Origin: Myrica gale
Lineage: Eukaryota; Streptophyta; Magnoliopsida; Fagales; Myricaceae
Assembly (NCBI GenBank): GCA_963930655.1
Contig: OZ005608.1
Location: forward strand, 3,844,001-3,908,000
DNA length: 64,000 bases
Direction of reading: 5' to 3'
Shown here: positions 52,451 to 63,466 of the stretch, one piece after another
Position numbering within the stretch: position 1 is the stretch's first letter
Layout: each line of letters opens with the position of its first letter
The notes under the pieces: model-generated
Databases searched by the model: none
The model's input: the letters and a program-made list of their open reading frames with translations, nothing else
What the model was told of the DNA's origin: nothing
Position numbers and translations under genes: made by a program

Positions 52451-52462
52451 CGCCCCCGCAAG
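52451..52462 (-). promoter_or_regulatory. Polypurine tract of the copia element
   Basis: CTTGCGGGGGCG, read on the minus strand, abuts the 3' LTR, where plus-strand synthesis is primed in this family. Confidence 0.7.
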
Positions 52463-55400
52463 ATGGAGTGTGTATATTTAAGACACCCATCTTGGACAAA
52501 ATTGTTAAAAACTGAGCTGATCCGAGAGGTTTGGTAAAAATATCACCCAGTCGATGCGTGGTGGAAACATGAAGAGGATGAATAATGCCAGCTTGAATCT
52601 TCTCACGTATAAGGTGGCAATAGATTTCAATGTGCTTAGTCCTCTCATGAAACACTGGATTAGCAACTATATAGAGAGCAACCTTGCTGTCACAGTAAAG
52701 CAAAGCTGGCTGGGAATGAACAATACCAAAATCATGAAGCAAAGTCAATAGCCAAGTAACTTCACAACATGTAGATGTCATAGCTCGGTATTCGGCTTCA
52801 GCTGAAGACCGAGAAATGGTGTGTTGCTTCTTAGAGCGCCAGGAAATTAAAGAATCCCCAATGAAGACACAATAACCTGTCACAGATCGTTGGGTGTCCT
52901 GGCAACATGCCCAATCAGAATCGGCGAAAGCCTTGAGCTGAATTGGAGAAGTGGCAGAGAAGAATAAACCTTGAGCAGGAGTCCCTTTCAGATATCTCAA
53001 TACTCAAAGTGCAGCATCTAAATGTGGTTGTCGAGGAGAATCCATAAACTGGCTAAGGACTTGAATAGAATAAGCAAGATCAGGTCGAGTGATGGTCAAA
53101 TAAAGGAGTCTGCCAATCAATCTTCGGTAGGCAGAAGGGTCAGAAATTAAAGGGCCAGCATCTCTAGTAAGCTTCAAATTCTGATCCATAGGAAAGTAAC
53201 AGGCCGAGAACCAACAAGTCCTGAATCAGCTAAAATGTCAAGAGCATATTTACGTTGACAAATGGAAATGCCCTTAGAGGAACGAGCAACTTATATGCCA
53301 AGAAAAAATTTCGAAGGACCCAAGTCTTTGAGTTTAAACTGACTGTGAAGAAAAACCTTTAAAGCATCAATTGCAGCCATATCATTGCTAGCAATAACTA
53401 TGTCATCGACATAGACAAGAAGTGCAACAAATGTAGTTCTTTGATGCCGAGTAAACAATGAATAATCAGACTTGGACTGGAGAAAGCCATGAGTAAGAAG
53501 AGCAGTAGAAAACTTAACAAACCATTGTCTAGATGCTTGCTTTAACCCATATAAAGATTTGTTTAAGCGGCAAACCAGAGAAGCATTAGAGCTAGAATAG
53601 CCAGGGGCAAAGTCATGTAGACCTCTTCATCAAGGGTTCCATGCAGGAAAGCGTTATTCACATCAAGTTGATAAAGATGCCAGTTGTTAATTGCAGCCAA
53701 TGAAAGTAAACATCTCACTGTGACAAGCTTTGCAACCGGGGAGAAAGTTTCATGATAATCTCATCCTTCACGTTGAGTATATCCTTTTGCCACGAGGCGA
53801 GCTTTGTGTCTCTCTATTGAACCATCAGATCTATATTTGACCTTATAAATCCACTTACAACCAATCGGCAGTTTACCAGGAGGCAGAGTGGTTAAGGTTC
53901 AGGTATTATTTTCTTCAAGAGCATGGATTTCAGATATCATAGCTTGCTGCCAATGCTTGTGTGGATCAGCTTGACGATAAGTTTTGGGTTCAAAATGAGA
54001 TGAAATAGCTAGAGTAAAAGCTCTATGTGAAGCAGAGAGATGATTATAACCAAGAGATAAAGAAATGTCATAAGGAGTACCTGACAAATGAGAACCTGCA
54101 GGCATGGATTTTGATGGGGAAGGTGCTGAACCAGTGGCTAACTGACAATGATATTGTTGCAAATAGTCAGGTGGATGTCTATGTCTAGAAGACCTACGAA
54201 GAGGCTGAGAAACAATTTCAACAGAAGGAGCAGAAGTAATAGGGAGTTCAGACACAGCAGAAGGAATTTCAGACATATCAGATGGAATTGCAGGTGCGTT
54301 TGAAATAGGATCAAAAGAAGAGTTGGATGTATCAGCTACAGATATAGGAAGAACTATATCAAATGAGGAGGAGAATGACTATCAGTGGCAGGTTTGAAAG
54401 GAAAAATGGTTTCATGAAATTGTACATCTCGAGAAACAAAGATAGTGTTGGTGTTTAGATCAAGTAATTTATAGCCTTTAACACCAAAAGGATATCCAAG
54501 AAAGATACAAGCACGAGCTCATGGATCAAATTTAGTACGATGACGCTTAAGAGTACTAGCATAACAAAGACATCCAAAAATACGTAAATGAGTGTAAATG
54601 GGAGCTCGAGAAAATAAAATCTCATAAGGAGACTTACCATGAAGATAAGGACTAGGAATTCTATTGATAAGATATGTAGCCGTTAAAATACAATCTCCCC
54701 AAAACTGTGATGGCAGATGTGCTTGGAAAGAAAGAGCACGAGCTACATTCAATAGATGTTGATGTTTTCGTTCAATAATGTCATTTTGCTGAGGAGTCAC
54801 AACACAACTATGCTGATGGATAATGCCTTTAGAAGCATAAAAATCTGGCATAAGGAATTCTTGGCCATTATCAGAACAAATGACTTTAACTTTTGTTTGG
54901 AACTGAGTATCGACTAAAGTAATCAAAGATTGAAGTAAAGATCGAGTGTCAGATTTGTATCTCATAAGAAACACCCAAGTGACACGACTGTGATCATCAA
55001 CAATGGATAAAAAGTATCGAAAATTATCCATTGAACATTGAGGAAAAGGTCCCCAGATATCACAGTGGATGATATCAAAAGGAGAATTGGAAGTAGTTTG
55101 ACTAGTCATAAAAGGAAGACGTTGTTGTCTTGCAAGTGGACAAACAGGACAATGAAAATTTGGAGGTGCAATGATATGAGAGGAAATTTTATTCAAACAA
55201 GCTTGTCTAGAAAAAGATAAGTGACCTAATCTATAATGCCAAAGGTCAAAAGTAGAAGTAGAACAAGACATAGCTGAAGAAGTATCCAGCAGCTGACTAT
55301 GCAGAAAATATAAGCCATTGTGTCTGCTACCCGTCTCAATCGTCTTCCATGTTGACAGGTCCTGAAGAAAACAGTGAGAGTGAAGGAAAACAAAACAACA

Positions 55401-56860
55401 ATTAGAAGCTTGAGTGAGGCGGCTAACAGAGATGAGGTTAAAATCAAATGAAGGGACACATAACACATTGGTGAGGGTGATAGAAGATGATCATTGGTGA
55501 GGGTGATAGAAGATGATAAAAAATAGTGCCAATGTGAGTGACTGGAGCAAGACTGCCATTAGGAAGTTTGACAGAAGTGGAGATGGTTGATGTGATAGTG
55601 GTAAAAAAAGAAGCAGAACTGATCATATGATCAGTGGCACCGGTATCAATTATCCAGTGAAGAGGCAAATTTGAAGAATGAACAGCTTTAGAACAAGAAG
55701 GAGAAGGAATACCTGAAAAAATTTGGAAGGATTGGAGTGACAGATTGGTACTACCTACTTGATTGACAGAAGGTTGAATAGAGTCCGGATCTGATGGTTT
55801 CAACATTTCAAATAAGCGTTGATACTGTTCTTGAGTAAGAGACATAGGTGGATATGCAGCTGGTTCTGCAATCACAGAAGTGGCTTGATTTGCAGATGAA
55901 ACATAATTCTTGGACTTTCCAGCTTTATAATCAGGTGGATAGCCATGCAATTTGTAACATTTATCAATTGTGTGGCCTGAGAATCCACAATGAGAACAAA
56001 CAGGTCTCTCTTTACGAGAATATGCTGGTTTGTTACCAAAACGTGCTTGGCTTGGACTGAACTGCTGTTTGCTTATCAAAGCTGCAGAGTCAAACTTTGG
56101 TGTAGTCATTAGAGTAATTTCTCTTTGGCATTCCTCTTGCAGAACCAAAGAGAAAACCTTGTTAATGGGAGGTAATGGATCATTTAAGAGAATCTGGCCT
56201 CTTATGTGAGAAAATGATTCATTAAGCCCCATGAGAAACAACATAACATAATCCTCTTGATGATATTCGAGTAAAGTCTTGATTCCTCCACAAGAACAAG
56301 AAGGCATGGGTCTGTAATTAAGCAGTTCATCCCGAATGCCTTTAAGTCGCGTAAAATACGAACTGACAGAGGATTGATCTTGAGATAAAGAGGAAAGTGC
56401 ATTTTTCAGTTGAAAGATCCTTGGTCCATTACCTTGAGAAAACCGCTCCTTAAGATCTAACCATAGATCTCTAGCAGTATCAATGTACAAGATACTAGCG
56501 GCCATTTCGAAACTGAATTGAGCAACCATGAAAGTATCATATTGTTGCATCGCATCCATGATTCCAATGCAGGATTTGAAACATCAGGTTGAGGAATACT
56601 TCCATCAACAAAGCCGTACTTATTCTTAGCTTTTAAAGCCATTGTCATAGATCTACACCAAGTAGGATAGTTGCCATCAACAAGAGGTTGAGAAACAAGC
56701 ACTGCTCCTGGACTTTCGCCATTGTGCAGAAAGTAAGGGTTAGCAAACTCATCAGTTTGACGGTGAGAAGAAGGAATAGTAGAAGTAATGGAAGGTGCGT
56801 TAGATGGAGGAATAGGGAAAGGTGGTGGAGAATCATTCGCATCAGCCATTAGAACTAATC

Positions 56861-56871
56861 CTCTGATACCA
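56861..56871 (-). promoter_or_regulatory. Primer binding site (initiator tRNA-Met) of the copia element
   Basis: TGGTATCAGAG on the minus strand directly follows the 5' LTR. It is the standard match to the 3' end of plant initiator tRNA-Met. Confidence 0.9.
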
Positions 56872-57090
56872 TGTTAATTCTATAACTGGAAGCAAGGAGA
56901 GAAAACAGAGTATGCTGAAATGATTCAATTGTCTTATTCAAATCAATGTACAACTTGTTATCTTTATACAAGAAGTCCACCAGTCATCGAGAATCTAATT
57001 CTGGTATTAATAACAGACATAACAGACTCAGTTATCCAGCTAACGTATACTGTTATAAACTGATAACTTATACAGTTTATACTATCAACA
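56872..57090 (-). repeat. 5' LTR of the copia element
   Basis: 219 bp, the partner of 52232-52450 with about two differences. Confidence 0.95.
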
Positions 57091-57924
57091 TACAAGCTGT
57101 TGTTTCTTAGGTTGATGAACCTAAGAAAGGTGAGGTTCCAAATGTACGGAGATACGGTCCCTTACAAGTTATGGTTTTGTAAGTAGAGGGCCGCGACTCG
57201 TTGATGGCGGTGGCTGCCTGTAATTCCATATCAGTTGCAGAAGTGGATGGAATCATTCCAGGAGCTCAACGTTCCATATGGGTCCATAGAAATGGATTCT
57301 TTAAATTTGAGCAAAGCCAACCTATCAGTCTCATTCGTTGGAGTGGCAGCAGCCGTGGGAGGCCGTTGCAAGAAAAGTGGGCTAACAAAGAAGACAAGTA
57401 TCACCTGAAGGTATAAAACTGAAGACATGAAGAATGGGCCTAAATGGGAGTTGTGAATCTTCATTGGTTATGACGAGCAGGAAGCCTGCAGCGAAATATA
57501 AATTCGTGCTCCACCCTCCCGAACGAAAACTTATAATCAAGTTTTTTTTTAATGGAGACATATACGAAATAGGAGACATACGACACAAGCAATTGGATGC
57601 TGTTGTAACAAATACATCCAAACCCACTTACACATGAGTCCTAGGTTTGTGATCAATACGCTCCCCACTTAACTTTGATTAGTGAATTAATTAGTCATCT
57701 TGATTTCGTAATTGAGTCCTCGTTATTATAAAGTTGCTTAAGTGATCAACATTTTTTGCCGTGCAAGGCTAAAAGGCTAGCTAGCAGCTTCTCTTGCTAA
57801 TTATCCCAAATGATGAGGGAAAAGAATAAAAACATAGTGGCGATGAGATGCTTGGACCCTATTGCTCAACAGATCTTGCATAAGTTGAGAAAATATGTTC
57901 AAGTTCCAACAAAAGCATGATTAG

Positions 57925-58540
57925 GATTTTTTTTTTTAAATAAGGAAGATGTATTCTATTAATAAAAGGACAAACAAGGTGATTGTCACTAGAAACACGG
58001 TTCATCGGAATACAAGAGGTAGGGATGTTGCCAAACATCATCTAGTGGACTGCCGATTCGACAATATTTGCCTTACTGTTAACATGGTGGAAATTCCAAT
58101 GAGGATGAAGAGCCAATAACGAATGGACATTAGAAATCACCGGCCTAATGCTCCACTCGATGGGAGACTCAGAAGGATTAATAACTTTAACCACAGAAAG
58201 ATTATCCCCTTCAAACAGAACATATTCATGATAAAGTAAATGTGCCTCTTGGGCAGCAAAAAGTGATGCTTTGGCTTCCCCACTAAGGGGTGCCTAGTGG
58301 CAAGCTCTTTGTCCAAACAAAGAGAATTTCTGCTTCTGAATTACGACTGCGAGGGGCAAATTGCCACATCATAATGGACTTTCCAGAAATATCCAGGCGG
58401 AGATATCCATCGAGCCATGATGGGGCTAGGTAGGGATTGTCATGCCTCTTGATGTTCCAGCTATAACTTTCTAACACCAACCACCATTTGATGGGCATCC
58501 AAAAAAAAGAAGAAGATAATTCACATTCCCAAACTTTCAC
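57925..58540 (-). mobile_element. LINE 3' fragment with RNase H-like domain
   Basis: On the minus strand a decayed RNase H-like region (RVT_3 type) is readable: LDISGKSIMMWQFAPRSRNS, GEAKASLFAAQEAHLLYHEY, FEGDNLSVVKVINPSESPIE and HHVNSKANIVESAV. A 3' UTR follows and ends in poly-A (T run about 57928-57938). The upstream RT is missing. It lies just outside the N-terminus of the receptor-kinase fossil. Confidence 0.7.
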
Positions 58541-58935
58541 CTCTCTCTCTCTCTCCCGTCTCTCTCACTCTTTTTTTTCTACATCATGTTCCCAATAAAG
58601 AACCGAACAGCTGACCAGGCGAAAAAGCCGGCGAAATTCAAAACAGGATCGGAAGAAGCCACTATATGCTCCATGCTAGGTAACGGTAGATAAACTATCA
58701 GGACCTAAGCTTGCCAGCAAATATGCACCACAAACCGGTACAGAAAACCCAAACAAGGGTAGCAAAAGATCCGTGAGGGATCAGAAAAGCCCACGCAAGA
58801 TCCGAACACAAAAGAACGTAGACAACATAAAAAAACAACACAGACAGACCACAACAAAACCTAAACAACACAACAGTAGCAAAACGGAATCCAAAGACCA
58901 CCAGGCGAGCGGAGAGGCAAAAGGACGGCGGCACG

Positions 58936-59249
58936 TTGGGAGGTGCAAAGCAACCGCTGGCGCGTGGGAACCACGCACCGCCGGAAGTCCACGACGAGGA
59001 AGCGCCAAGTGCTCCCGTCTCTCTTACTCATGCACAGCAAATTGAAGACCAAGCTGAAATTACTACTATTAGACGTTTGTTGCGCCTTAAACTACGGTGG
59101 AAGTTTGTTTGGAGTCCACGTAGTGGAAATTGGCTTGCACATAACTTAGCTAGATGGAACTCAATGTCGAGTTTTGTGGGGGTTATTCATTGCTTTGATG
59201 TGCCTCTGATGGATAATGATAACCCTCTGTTTACTTAGGAAAAAAAAAA
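58936..59249 (+). mobile_element. LINE 3' fragment with RNase H tail
   Basis: The + strand frame gives the end of an RVT_3 RNase H domain (LKLRWKFVWSPRSGNWLAHN, then LARWNSM; the R/S-x-x-N-x-x-AH-x-LA signature), followed by DVPLMDNDNPLFT, a stop and an A run (59240-59249). The left edge is uncertain; 58541-58935 shows a CT repeat and nothing else recognisable. Its orientation is opposite to that of the preceding LINE fragment. Confidence 0.6.
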
Positions 59250-59660
59250 CAATAGCAGCGAGTAGCTTCACTTACCTGCTTGTGGGTATCTCCAGGTCCC
59301 GTTGCTTTTGTTTCTTTTGTAAGCCTTTTGTTTGTTTGCTTAGAAAATGTGAGGAAAATAGCCGCGAAACTTCAGGGTTTGGCTGGTCATTGTTATAGAT
59401 AACCTATAGTTCGAACTTAAAGGCCCAGCGAGCTTCTCGTACTTTCTTTTCATATAACTTAGGGAGACTCGCAATTTCCTTTCAATTATTTTGGTTTGTA
59501 CTGGCTTGCTATTGCTTCTATAGTCATAGTAACTCTTTTTGTGGTGGTCTCTTTGTCACCATCTTTTCGTTATCAGAAGCCAAGCCATTGGAAAAAACCA
59601 GAAAAAAGGAGAATAGTATGAGAATTCCGTAGGAAATTCAGTCCTGGGATGAGACTTTTG

Positions 59661-60012
59661 GGTTATGTTCGTTTTTGAAGATTTTTGTAGGATTTGTAGT
59701 GTTTTTATAATTTTTAGGTGATGTTAAAGTTGTATTGGTATTTGTGTAAAAGTTGTTGATGTGTAAAAAAAGTAATGATGATGTTTAAAGTTGTTTGTTT
59801 TTTATTTTGAATTTATTTATTTTTATTTAAAATAGAATATTTAAAAGATATTTTTAAAAAATAAAATAAAAAAATATCAGTGAATGCGCAGGGGACATCT
59901 TCCGGCAGGGGCTGCAGGCGTTGGTCATTGGGAGGCTCATTTTCATTCGGTTTTCGCCGAACAAGTATACTTTGAGATTCAAATCCTATGTTTTTTGAGA
60001 AAACGAACATCT
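59661..60012. mobile_element. Harbinger-type MITE, second copy, with GC-rich cargo
   Basis: The left end TTATGTTCGTTTTTGAAG and the inverted right end AGATGTTCGTTTTCTC resemble the 49268-49574 element, as does the first 100 bp (TTTTTGTAGGATTTGTAGTG, TATTGGTATTTGTGTAAA). Unlike that copy it encloses a GC-rich block at about 59880-59970. It ends about 130 bp before the PrmC start, so it lies in that gene's promoter or leader. The exact duplication is unclear. Confidence 0.6.
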
Positions 60013-60145
60013 TCAAGGGATTTATAAACTGGAACAGTATTTTTTTTAGAGTGGAATTATTGGGAGGATAATGTCGATGTTTCAGCTCTTATTCATTTTC
60101 TGTTTTTCCGTTCCCCAGGTCTAAGCATGGGTTTGTAGCATAGAG

Positions 60146-63100
60146 ATGTGCGAGTTTTCTGGTCATTATCAGTGCCAGAAAATGAAGCTAAGCTTCACAC
60201 GTTCATGTTGTCCCTCTAATTTCTCGACTTCGTTTAAACGCTCTCCTTGTGCCAATCTTCATTGGCCCGTCTTCTCATCTCTAGTGTCGTCCCGACCCAC
60301 TTCTTTAAAGCCCCAAACTCCACTCTTTCTAAGACCGGCAATGCACTCAGCCACTGTTTCTGACCTCCAGAAGTGGCGGGATTGGGCCAAAAACCTCGCT
60401 TCTTCAGTTGGGACAACCTTTCTAGACTTGGACAATGGTTCAGACTCCAGCCTGTTGTGCAGGGAGCTGAAGTGGCTCATGGAAGATGCGATTGAAGACC
60501 ACTCAGTGTTTTTCCAAATAAGGATCGAACACAATCACACAAATGTAAGGTTAAGGGCAGGCATAGAGGAGCTTTACAAGATGTGGAAGCAGAGGATTGA
60601 AGAGAGGAGGCCTTTTCAGTATATAGTTGGCTGTGAGCATTGGAGGGACTTGGTTTTGAGCGTCCAAGAGGGAGTTTTGATTCCAAGACCTGAGACTGAA
60701 CTCATTGTTGACTTGGTGGCTGATGTGGTTTCAGAAAATGAAGGCTTAAAAGAGGGTTTGTGGGCAGATTTGGGGACTGGAAGTGGTGCGCTTGCTATTG
60801 GAATTGGAAGGATTCTTGGGAGTCAAGGAGCAGTCATCGCTACTGATTTAAGCCCTATTTCACTGTCCGTGGCAGCTTTTAATTTGCAGAGGTATAATTT
60901 GCAGGTCGGTGAATTTATCCTTCCAATATAATGGTTATCGAGTCAACAATTTCACATGAAAATTTTCAATCAAATGTTGGGATGCATCCCGGGCTCTATC
61001 TATTGTTGTTCCTCCTTGTTCCACGTTGAGATGATGTGCTTCAAGTTATTAATTTGCGACTAATTATTTATCCAATATAGAAGGTGAAAAAAAGGACTCC
61101 ATTTGTATTACTTGTTAATATAGTTGGTGAAAAGGCTGGCACTGTTTTGTTTTAGAAGTTATTGTTTTGCATCTAATGAAAAATCTCCTAAGAGATTGTG
61201 TGTTAATATCAGTGGTTCTAGTTCAATAGTAGTTCCTCCCCCAACAAGTTAAGGGCAGAGGGTAAGGTCGTAAATTCAACCCCATTGAATGGGTTTGTAA
61301 CTTGCCAGTAAAAGTTGTAATACATTTTAGCAAAGGTGGGGTTAAACCTTTACACTGCAATCCCAATTTCTGTTTTACCAAGCCTTAACCACCAGTTGGT
61401 CTTGCTACATCAAACCACAGTCTCCCAATCACGATGCTGTAATGTGAGTCTGTCCTGCATTTATTGTGGTAGTAAAGAGTCCCAAATCAGAGATGCAGGG
61501 CAACTTGGTTGACTAGCTAACAAGATTTCTTTAAATTGTGCACTAAAATGCAAAGTTGTTGTCCTCATAATCTGGAATTCATTAACAAGTCATTGTCCAA
61601 AGTGCCTGACACAAAAGAACTTTGGAGAAGTAATATATGTAGGCTAACCTCTTATATCGCCTGAACAAGGGCTTTGGGACAATCGGGTAGGTACTAAATT
61701 GACTAATAGAAGCCGCTTTAGATAATCTTTTAAAGACTTTAAAGTCCAAATTTTTGCTCTTTTTACAAAATGTTAGATAGTGTTCCTTTAGTGGTTATCA
61801 GCTCTCATTTTTTTCCTCTGTCCTCCCCAAATGTGATATACAGTGGCTAAGACATGGAGCTATTTCATTTTTTAAGAAGGCATTTAGATGATTTAAGTGA
61901 AAGTAAAAGATCCTAAGATGTTTAACTATGAGGGGGTGAGTTGGTGAAATTGAGATGTTTATTATTAAAACACCAATGCAAATGGTAACCTGGATGTGCA
62001 ACAAATCATCCAATTCAAGACATATTTGCTAAATAGCATGTTATGGTTAATAAAAACCACCAATTCCAAGTCTGTTTGCCTCAACCAAAGACTGCTTTTG
62101 CCACATGTTTTTGGTGAAACATTTCTCAGATAGACACCTTGCTTATCTTCCTCAAGGATGAGATTTAGAGATTTTAAAAACTATGCTGACTAGGGACTTG
62201 AGTGTATCCTTTTTGTTATTTCCACTGCTCGAAGTGATTGTTATGATCACGAAGAAAATGAAGAATCCTCCATTTTGCCCAAGTTGTATATGTTGTAGGT
62301 ACGGATGCTTATGTACATGCAAATATACCAGAGAAATATATTATTTTGAGCAGCTAGAAATATAATGATTGGAGATGATGTTTTCTACTTTTTTGCTCTC
62401 ATGTTTTACCCTATTCCTTTTACTAAAACTCAATATCAGTCATTCCTATGCTCAGCTATATATAACACACCACTCAGGACACTGTTGAACTAAGGCAAGC
62501 CTCATGGTTCAAACCACTGAAAGATGTGGAAGGAAAACTTGCTGGTATTGTGAGTAATCCACCCTACATACCGATGGAGAATATCTCTGGACTACAAGCT
62601 GAGGTTGGCAGGCATGAGCCGAGACTCGCGTTAGACGGTGGTCCTAGTGGCATGGATGATCTTTTCCATCTGTGCAATGGGGCTGCTTCAATGTTAAAAC
62701 CCGGTGGATTTTTCATTTTCGAGGTATGGATCTTGTAATCCCCAGATTCCAAAATTTGAAGAATTATTCCACCTTATCTTAAAATTTATTGTTGTAATAA
62801 CTGAGGCTGCAAAATCTATAAAAAGATTCATCCCCTTATATTGGCATAGCAAAAACGAATTAATCAAAGAGAAAAGCAGGAAAAAAGAAATGGAATAGAA
62901 GAAATAAAAATTGGCCTAGATGGAAAGTTATTGCAGCATGCAAGGGCCTTGCAACCAACTACCACCAGGTGGCTTGCATGCAAGGCCAGTTCCTCTCCCT
63001 TGATGTCTATAAAAGGTTGTTGGAAGCTGTTCCAAGACCACTAGAGAGTGCAAAAGAGGAGTCGGAAGTTGTTACTTGCCTACTGCTACACTTGATCAGT

Positions 63101-63466
63101 TTTTTTTCTTAGTGAAAAATTTGGCCCGGTACAATGGTCCTTCCTAATATCTTCTGTACTTTCTAGGTTTCGACTGTCCCAATTTATGAGATGTGAGCTC
63201 ACTGGTGCTAGCTCTTAGAAGTGCTTTGTGGTGACCCAAGTGTTTGATTTGATTAATTCTTGAAACTGCATTACTACTCTGGATGCAATTGGTCAGTCAC
63301 TTTTTGTTTTCCTTCTTGCCCATCCTCCCTGTAGACAAACGGTGAGCAGCAGTGCAAGTGTCTGGCAAAGTACATGGAAAACGACATGAGAGGAAGCTTC
63401 CGCAGTGTGGACATAGTACCCGATTTTGCTGGCATTCCAAGATTTCTTTCTGGATTCAGTCAATGA
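60146..63466 (+). CDS. Organellar PrmC/HemK release-factor glutamine methyltransferase, three exons
   Basis: Transfers methyl from SAM to the Gln of the GGQ motif of plastid or mitochondrial peptide-release factors. Exons 60146-60904, 62478-62723 and 63335-63466 are all phase 0 with GT-AG borders and give 378 residues. The first 70 residues are Ser/Arg-rich, a likely organelle transit peptide; a second ATG at 60182 is an alternative start. Then come the N-terminal helical domain (DLQKWRDWAKNLASS), PRPETELIVDLVADVV, the SAM motif WADLGTGSGALAIGIGRILG, IATDLSPISLSVAAFNLQRY, and in exon 2 the catalytic SNPPYIPMENISGLQAEV motif and HEPRLALDGGPSGMDD, GGFFIFE. Exon 3 gives the end, DIVPDFAGIPRFLSGFSQ. 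It resembles Arabidopsis At5g64150. All key motifs are intact. Confidence 0.93.
61211..61325 (+). mobile_element. tRNA-derived SINE in PrmC intron 1
   Basis: A pol III A-box-like TAGTTCAATAGTAG (61219-61232) and a B-box-like GTAAATTCAACCCC (about 61270-61283) are spaced as in tRNA-derived SINEs. They are followed by a TTGTAATACATTTT tail. The edges and duplication are not certain. Confidence 0.5.

Larger units (their letters stand above)
52232..57090 (-). mobile_element. Ty1-copia LTR retrotransposon, young but broken
   Basis: A 4.86-kb element inserted in the receptor-kinase exon. It has two 219-bp LTRs (TG...CA), a 5-bp duplication TACAA (52227-52231 and 57091-57095), an initiator tRNA-Met primer site and a polypurine tract. 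The domain order on the minus strand is gag with a CCHC knuckle (about 56850-55900), protease and integrase (about 55600-54500), reverse transcriptase (about 54300-53000) and RNase H (about 53000-52450), which is the copia order. The LTRs differ at about two positions (roughly 1%), so insertion is recent, probably within the last one or two million years at most. The coding region is broken in roughly five or more places. Confidence 0.95.
46528..57464 (-). pseudogene. LRR receptor-like kinase (class XII, EFR/FLS2/XA21 type), pseudogene
   Basis: Plasma-membrane immune-receptor family. N-terminus at 57464: signal peptide (MSSVLYLQVILVFFVSPLFL) and LRRNT (NETDRLALLKFKESISMDPY, then SSWNDSIHFCN). 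A stop replaces the usual Trp near 57231 and a second stop lies near 57165. LRRs continue at 52231-51755 (YGEIPQEVGRLLRLQHLNIS), 49690-49578 (SGEIPVSFSNASLLERLDIG) and 49267-48550. A transmembrane segment (IACVALFLLFSSCIVLYWW) lies near 48220. The kinase covers 48150-47553 (GAGSFGSVYKG, AIAVKVLNL, HCDLKPSNVLL, DFGLAR), an intron 47552-47271, then the C-lobe to about 46528. Cys before the catalytic Asp makes it a non-RD kinase, typical of pattern-recognition receptors. A one-base loss near 48660 shifts frame. Four mobile elements interrupt exons (46903-47132, 49268-49574, 49690-51721, 52232-57090), so it is certainly non-functional. Confidence 0.92.
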
